From Candidatus Siliceabacter maunaloa (GTDB lineage Bacteria > Actinomycetota > Thermoleophilia > Solirubrobacterales > Solirubrobacteraceae), in assembly GCA_024330185.1 (NCBI GenBank), contig JANDLV010000026.1, forward strand, positions 1 through 54,800: a DNA stretch of 54,800 nt, written 5' to 3'. The first letter of the stretch is position 1. Every line of letters begins with the position of its first letter. Made by a program: the position numbers and the translations under genes. Below the pieces are notes generated by a model, which was given only the letters and a program-made list of their open reading frames with translations, was not told where the DNA came from and ran no database searches. Shown here in pieces: positions 51,136 through 54,800 of this stretch.

Positions 51136-51948
51136 TCAGGCGGGCATCCTGATGTTGACGGCCTCCGGGTCGGGCGTGCGCGGCGAGACCTCGTCGTACT
51201 CGTAGAACTTGCCGGGCGTGGCGCCCTCCTCGTCGAAGCCGAAGCCGGCCTCCTCGAGCAGCGTGACCGCGGTGAGGATGTTGCGGAAGCCGAACTCTCC
51301 CTGGTTGGCCACGGGAGCGGGCTCCTCCTGGTTGAACTTCGCGTAGGCGCGATCGTTGCCCAGCAGCCCCAGGGACTGGAGCGCGAGCGCGCGGTGGACC
51401 ATCTCCACGCCCATGAACTCCGCCGCGATGCGCGCCAGGCGCGAGTTCTGCAGGCCCTGCGAGCTCGTGGGCCGCGCGAACACCGTGGTGCCCAGCAGGT
51501 AGGCGTTGACGAAGATCTGGTCGCCCACGGCCAGCGTGTTGAGCAGGTTCTCCTGGCTGGCGAACACCATGTCGGGCACCCAGATGCGCTTGGTCACCGG
51601 GCTCCCGCCGATCTCGTCGGAGACCAGCGTGTCGTAGTGGATGACCTCGTGGCGCGCCGCCGCTTCGACGTTGCTCTGCGTGACGGGGTCGAGGATCCCG
51701 GCCTCGGAGCCCACGGTGTTGACGATCGTGGCCAGGACCTCGGCCGTCGCGGCGACCGTGAGGATGTTCTCCGGCGTGTTGGGAGTATCCTCGTCGATCT
51801 GCGCGTCGGCGCTCTCGGCCAGGGCCAGCATGCCCGTGGCGCCCAGCACCATGGTGGTGCCGGCGATGAGCTGGCGACGGGTCGACGCCGACTCGTGCGC
51901 GTGCACGCGATCGATGGACGCGTAGACCTCGTTCAGGTTGTCAGGCAT
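51136..51948 (-). CDS. Ferritin-like domain protein with Tat-type signal peptide
   Basis: 270 residues. The N-terminus has a twin-arginine signal: ASTRRQLIAGTTMVLGATGM then LALAESADAQ with a cleavage-type end. The mature part is helical with ARHEVIHYDTLVSDEIGG and AEFMGVEMVHRALALQSLG, the Glu/His pattern of ferritin-like domains, though the metal site cannot be confirmed by eye. Probably exported folded. Its position next to a sigma factor gene suggests a stress role, which is inference. ATG at 51948 has GGAGG upstream (51960s). Confidence 0.8.
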   Translation of the reverse strand: MPDNLNEVYASIDRVHAHESASTRRQLIAGTTMVLGATGMLALAESADAQIDEDTPNTPENILTVAATAEVLATIVNTVGSEAGILDPVTQSNVEAAARHEVIHYDTLVSDEIGGSPVTKRIWVPDMVFASQENLLNTLAVGDQIFVNAYLLGTTVFARPTSSQGLQNSRLARIAAEFMGVEMVHRALALQSLGLLGNDRAYAKFNQEEPAPVANQGEFGFRNILTAVTLLEEAGFGFDEEGATPGKFYEYDEVSPRTPDPEAVNIRMPA

Positions 51949-52036
51949 ATGGGGGTAATCCTCCCAGGGGTGGTGGTCGGAGGCTCGATACGCAACCGAC
52001 CCCCGACTGGACGCATCGGATTTGCCCGCCAACGCA

Positions 52037-52065
52037 GAAGGGCCCCGGCGATACCGGGGCCCTTC
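52037..52065 (-). terminator. Strong hairpin after the sigma factor gene
   Basis: GAAGGGCCCCGG and CCGGGGCCCTTC are 12-bp perfect arms with a 5-base loop, 28 bases past the sigma factor stop. No U-run follows, but the stem is the strongest intergenic one in the window. It may stop transcription from the sigma gene before the ferritin-like gene. Confidence 0.6.
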
Positions 52066-52092
52066 GCGCACTGCATGCTTCTCGATCGAGCC

Positions 52093-52953
52093 CTACGCGG
52101 CCTCGCGCAGCGCCTGCAGACCGGGGATCTCGGCCAGGCGCGCCAGCGCGCGCTCCTGCACCGCGTCGGCCTCCTGGCGGCTGAGCCCCAGCGGGCGGGT
52201 GTCGTTGCCGGTACCGAAGCGGGCCTCGATGACCCGGCGCTCGCGCTCGGGCAGCGCCTCCAGGGCCTCGCGCAGGCGCATGGTGACCTCCGCGTTGACG
52301 ACCTGCTCATCGGGGCCTGCGCCCTCGATGGGCAGCAGGGCGCCCAGGGTGGCGGCGTCATCGTCGTCACCCACGCGCCGGTCGAGGCTGGGCGGCTCGT
52401 AATCGAGCGTGCGCAGCTCTCCGACCTCCTCCACCTCGAGCTCGGCCGCCGCCGCCAGTTCGGCGTCGGTGGGGTCGCGCTCCAGCTTCACCGTGAGCTC
52501 GCGCTCGACCCGGCGCAGCTTGCGGACCTTCTGGGCCACGTGCGCGGGCAGACGGATCTGCCGCGCCGTGTTGTCCAGGCCGCGCTGAATGGCCTGGCGG
52601 ATCCAGAATGTCGCGTAGGTGGAGAACTTGTAGCCCTTGCGCCAGTCGAACTTCTCGACCGCACGGATCAGCCCAAGCATGCCCTCCTGAATCGTGTCGC
52701 CAAGCGAGAGGCCCTGCCCCTGGTAGCGGCGGGCGAGCGAGACGACCAGGCGCACGTTGGCATTCACCATGCGCGCCTTGGCCTCCAGATCACCGCGCTC
52801 CACGCGCTGGGCCAGCTCAACCTCCTGCTCCTTGTTCAGGAGCGGGTAGCGTGAGGCTTCCCGCAGCAGCAGGTCGACGCTGTCAAGGCCCTCTAGGACG
52901 ACATCCTCTCGACGGATCAAGTTCATCCCTTCCTTCATCTCATTCCGACTCAT
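52093..52953 (-). CDS. Group 2 (RpoD-like) sigma factor with shortened region 4.2
   Basis: 286 residues. Regions 1.2-2.4 are complete: LNKEQEVELAQRVERGDLEA, VNANVRLVVSLARRYQGQGL, DTIQEGMLGLIRAVEKFDWR, GYKFSTYATFWIRQAIQRGL. Region 3 follows (RKLRRVERELTVKLERDPTD). Region 4 starts normally (LPERERRVIEARFG) but the usual TLEEVGxxL helix is absent; after NDTRPLGLSRQEADAVQERA the protein ends 23 residues later. ATG 52953 lies 9 bases after a good promoter; ATG 52926 with AAGGA upstream is an alternative start. Confidence 0.85.
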   Translation of the reverse strand: MSRNEMKEGMNLIRREDVVLEGLDSVDLLLREASRYPLLNKEQEVELAQRVERGDLEAKARMVNANVRLVVSLARRYQGQGLSLGDTIQEGMLGLIRAVEKFDWRKGYKFSTYATFWIRQAIQRGLDNTARQIRLPAHVAQKVRKLRRVERELTVKLERDPTDAELAAAAELEVEEVGELRTLDYEPPSLDRRVGDDDDAATLGALLPIEGAGPDEQVVNAEVTMRLREALEALPERERRVIEARFGTGNDTRPLGLSRQEADAVQERALARLAEIPGLQALREAA

Positions 52954-52962
52954 GGAGTAGGA

Positions 52963-52991
52963 ATTCTAGCGGGTGTTGGTTGCTCGTGCAA
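52963..52991 (-). promoter_or_regulatory. Sigma factor gene promoter
   Basis: On the minus strand TTGCAC (52986-52991) and TAGAAT (52963-52968) with exactly 17 bases between: the best housekeeping promoter match in the window. Transcription would start within a few bases of ATG 52953. Confidence 0.7.
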
Positions 52992-53068
52992 CCTGTTCAA
53001 GGCCCTCTCCCGACCAGTGGGTGCGGCGAGGTCGCTAAGGTCTACGGGCTGTTCCTAAAGGATGGTTC

Positions 53069-53096
53069 AGGGGCGGACGTGGATTCATACGCCCCT
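53069..53096 (-). terminator. Hairpin after the htrA-type gene
   Basis: AGGGGCG and CGCCCCT arms with a 14-base loop, 42 bases beyond the protease stop on the minus strand. TTAGGGG symmetry extends it slightly. No U-run. Confidence 0.4.
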
Positions 53097-53137
53097 AACA
53101 CGCGTCAACACTGGCTTGATGCGCTCGCGCGCCCGCC

Positions 53138-54291
53138 CTACGCGCCATCGGGCGGTGGAGCGAGTTCGATCTCGATCTCTTCGCGCTCGCTGTCCTGCAC
53201 CACCGTGAACGTGAGGTTCTCCCCCATCTCGCCTTCCGCGATCGCCGCCGCCAGGTCCCCTGCGCCGCGGATGGGCTCGCCGTCGACCTCCAGGATGACG
53301 TCGCCCCCGCCCAGCAGCGCGCCGGCCGCGAAGCCGCGGTCACCGCGCAGGCCGCCCTCGGCGGCGGGGCTGCCGTTCACGACGCCGTAGACGTAGGCGC
53401 CACCCGGCGTCTGAAGGCCCAGCCGGTCAGCGAGGGCGGGGCTGACGTCGAGGGCCGAGACCCCCAGGAACGGCCGGCTGACCTCGCCGTCGTCGATGAG
53501 GTCGGGGACGATCTCGCGCACCGTCGCGGCCGGCACGGCGAAGGCGATGCCGGCGGACTGCCGGCGCCCGCCTGGCCGGTGGCGATCTGGGAGTTGACCC
53601 CGATGACCTCCCCCTCGAGGTTGACCAGCGGGCCGCCCGAGTTGCCGGGGTTGACGGCGGCGTCGGTCTGGATGACGTCCTCGATCGTGAAGCCGTCGGG
53701 TCCCGAGATGCGCCGCTGCTTGGCCGAGACGATCCCCGACGTGATCGTGTCGTCCAGACCGAAGGGGTTGCCCATGGCCACCGCGGGATCACCCACCTCG
53801 ACAGCGGCCGAGTCGCCCAGCGGCAGCGGCTCGGCGTCCAGCTCCCCGGGGTCCACCCGCAGGACGGCGAGGTCGGTCGAGAGGTCGAGGCCGACCAGCT
53901 CCGCGGGCAGCACCCGGTCGTCGGCGATGCGCAGCCCGACCTGCGCCGCACCCTCCACGACGTGGGCGTTGGTGACGATGTGGCCCTCGTCGTCGATCAG
54001 GAAGCCCGTGCCGGTCGACACGCCCTGGCGCGGGCGGACGCCGAAGGCGGAACGTTGCTCGCCCGCCACGCGCGCCTGGATGAACACCACGCCGGGCGAG
54101 TAGCGCTCGTAGATGGCCTGGACGCGCTCGCCGCTGGAGTCCCGCGCGCCGGCGAAGGGCACGGCACCCAGCTCACCCAGGTCGCCCGGCTGGTCACCAT
54201 CGTCGAATACCCCGGCCAGCGCGAGCACGCCGACGACCAGCAGGGCGCCGAGCGCGCCGAGGGCCACACGGAGGTCGAGGAATCGTCGCAC
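53138..54291 (-). pseudogene. HtrA/DegP-type serine protease gene with one frameshift
   Basis: From GTG 54291: a membrane anchor (LRVALGALGALLVVGVLALAG), then the trypsin-like domain with the full triad: His in IVTNAHVVEG, Asp in DLSTDLAVLRVD, Ser in VNPGNSGGPLVN. After NSQIATGQAGAGS (about 53556) the frame breaks; one base over it resumes AGIAFAVPAATVREIVPDLI and a PDZ domain (RPFLGVSALDVSPALADRLG, GAYVYGVVNGSPAAEGGL) to the stop at 53138. One inserted base restores about 384 residues. All active-site residues are intact, so a sequencing error is quite possible. Extracytoplasmic quality-control protease if functional. Confidence 0.8.
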
Positions 54292-54354
54292 TCCCCGGAC
54301 TGGTACACCGCCGGCTGCACGGTCAAACGGGGCCGCTGCGGGTAGGTCCGGCGC

Positions 54355-54778
54355 ATGTCTCGAGAGCCCGATCTCCTGACCCTGTCCGCGGTCGTCCGCC
54401 GCGCGGCAGAGGTAGTCGACCCCGGAGGGCGACGACAGCGCGGTGGGCGCGTTGGAACAGCACTTCGAGGACGCCGACGAGCCCATCACCGCGATCGACA
54501 CGCTGGAGCTGCGCCTGGCCACAGCCGCCGAGGAGGTCGACGTCGACGTCGAGGACCCCGCCGTCTCGATGGCCGTGGCCACCGTGCTCTACCTGGCGCA
54601 CCGCCGCGACGAGCTCGACGCCCCCGCCGACGACGTCCTGCGCCTCGCCGCGCGCGCCGAGTGGAAGGCCGATCCGCCCGACGCGGGGGGTCGTCTGAGT
54701 AACGGCGGCAAAACTGCCAACAATTCGTCTATTAACGCGGGTTTAGGAGATATACCCAGATGTTGTGGATGGGCTTGA
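54355..54778 (+). pseudogene. Small acidic protein gene, frameshifted; unknown function
   Basis: ATG 54355 starts MSREPDLLTLSAVVRRAAEV then VDP; at about 54424 coding shifts one base to EGDDSAVGALEQHFEDADEP, ITAIDTLELRLATAAEEVDV, VSMAVATVLYLAHRRDELDA and DDVLRLAARAEWKADPP. Adding one base rejoins a helical, acidic protein. I do not recognise the family. The frame then runs on to 54778 through less GC-rich sequence that may not be part of the native protein. Divergent from the htrA-type gene. Confidence 0.55.
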
Positions 54779-54800
54779 GAACGAAGGCGGCGTACCTTCC
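54760..54800 (+). CDS. Possible start of a gene cut by the window edge
   Basis: AGGAG at 54745-54749 precedes ATG 54760 by 10 bases; the frame reads MLWMGLRTKAAYL and runs off the window. The region from about 54700 is distinctly less GC-rich, as intergenic sequence before a new transcription unit often is. Only 13 codons are visible. Confidence 0.35.
   Translation, partial: MLWMGLRTKAAYL

Overview
The window is very GC-rich (roughly 70% or more by eye) and reads as chromosome of an actinomycete. Gene content points to class Thermoleophilia (Solirubrobacterales-like), but this is inference from gene families and order, not from a marker-gene search. Supporting observations are the mnmA-alaS-ruvX-mltG-aroE-pilB order, many GTG/TTG starts, frequent 4-base ATGA/GTGA gene overlaps, and start codons that often sit only 6-9 bases after a TAnnnT -10 box (probable leaderless mRNAs).

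Layout. 1-0.9 kb: a higBA toxin-antitoxin operon with an operator inside its promoter. 0.9-7.1 kb: an ERCC4-Lsr2 fusion nuclease (minus), then RNase D, a GGDEF-EAL c-di-GMP protein and FtsH (plus). 7.1-16.9 kb (minus): a housekeeping run mnmA (with a NifU-like N-terminal domain) - alaS - ruvX - mltG - aroE - pilB/gspE-type ATPase, including a decayed second aroE tail. 17.0-20.8 kb (plus): an ABC-2 exporter pair, an EAL-DICT protein and a YczE-like membrane protein. 20.9-27.8 kb: a frameshifted AbiEi/DUF559 gene, then a minus-strand run of M29-like aminopeptidase - formiminotransferase-like - small membrane protein - metallo-beta-lactamase hydrolase - hisS - aspS.

27.85-41.6 kb starts at a tRNA with anticodon CAU and is accessory in character. 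It mixes gene fragments, frameshifted genes, direct repeats and toxin-antitoxin modules (VapBC, AbrB-PIN, a broken divergent PIN-like pair) with a few intact genes: an HTH_42 protein, a second methionine aminopeptidase, XRE-cupin regulator, SDR, CHAD protein and nitrilase. The CHAD-nitrilase pair lies between two pieces of a patatin-like gene that share a near-identical segment of about 220 bp. No integrase or transposase was recognised.

41.6-54.8 kb returns to ordinary chromosome: an HTTM membrane protein, a bacterial PH-domain pair (YdbS/YdbT-like), YihY, a CocE/NonD hydrolase, a long acyl-CoA dehydrogenase, DUF6458 and ZIP proteins, a Tat-exported ferritin-like protein, a group-2 sigma factor with an apparently shortened region 4.2, and a frameshifted HtrA protease.

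The most unusual signals are a palindromic element present twice (about 16.97 and 46.09 kb) with a conserved loop, the NifU-MnmA fusion lacking one scaffold cysteine, the shortened sigma region 4.2, the patatin gene split around CHAD-nitrilase, and the recurrent leaderless promoter layout. Several otherwise intact genes carry single-base frameshifts; these may be sequencing errors rather than biology.
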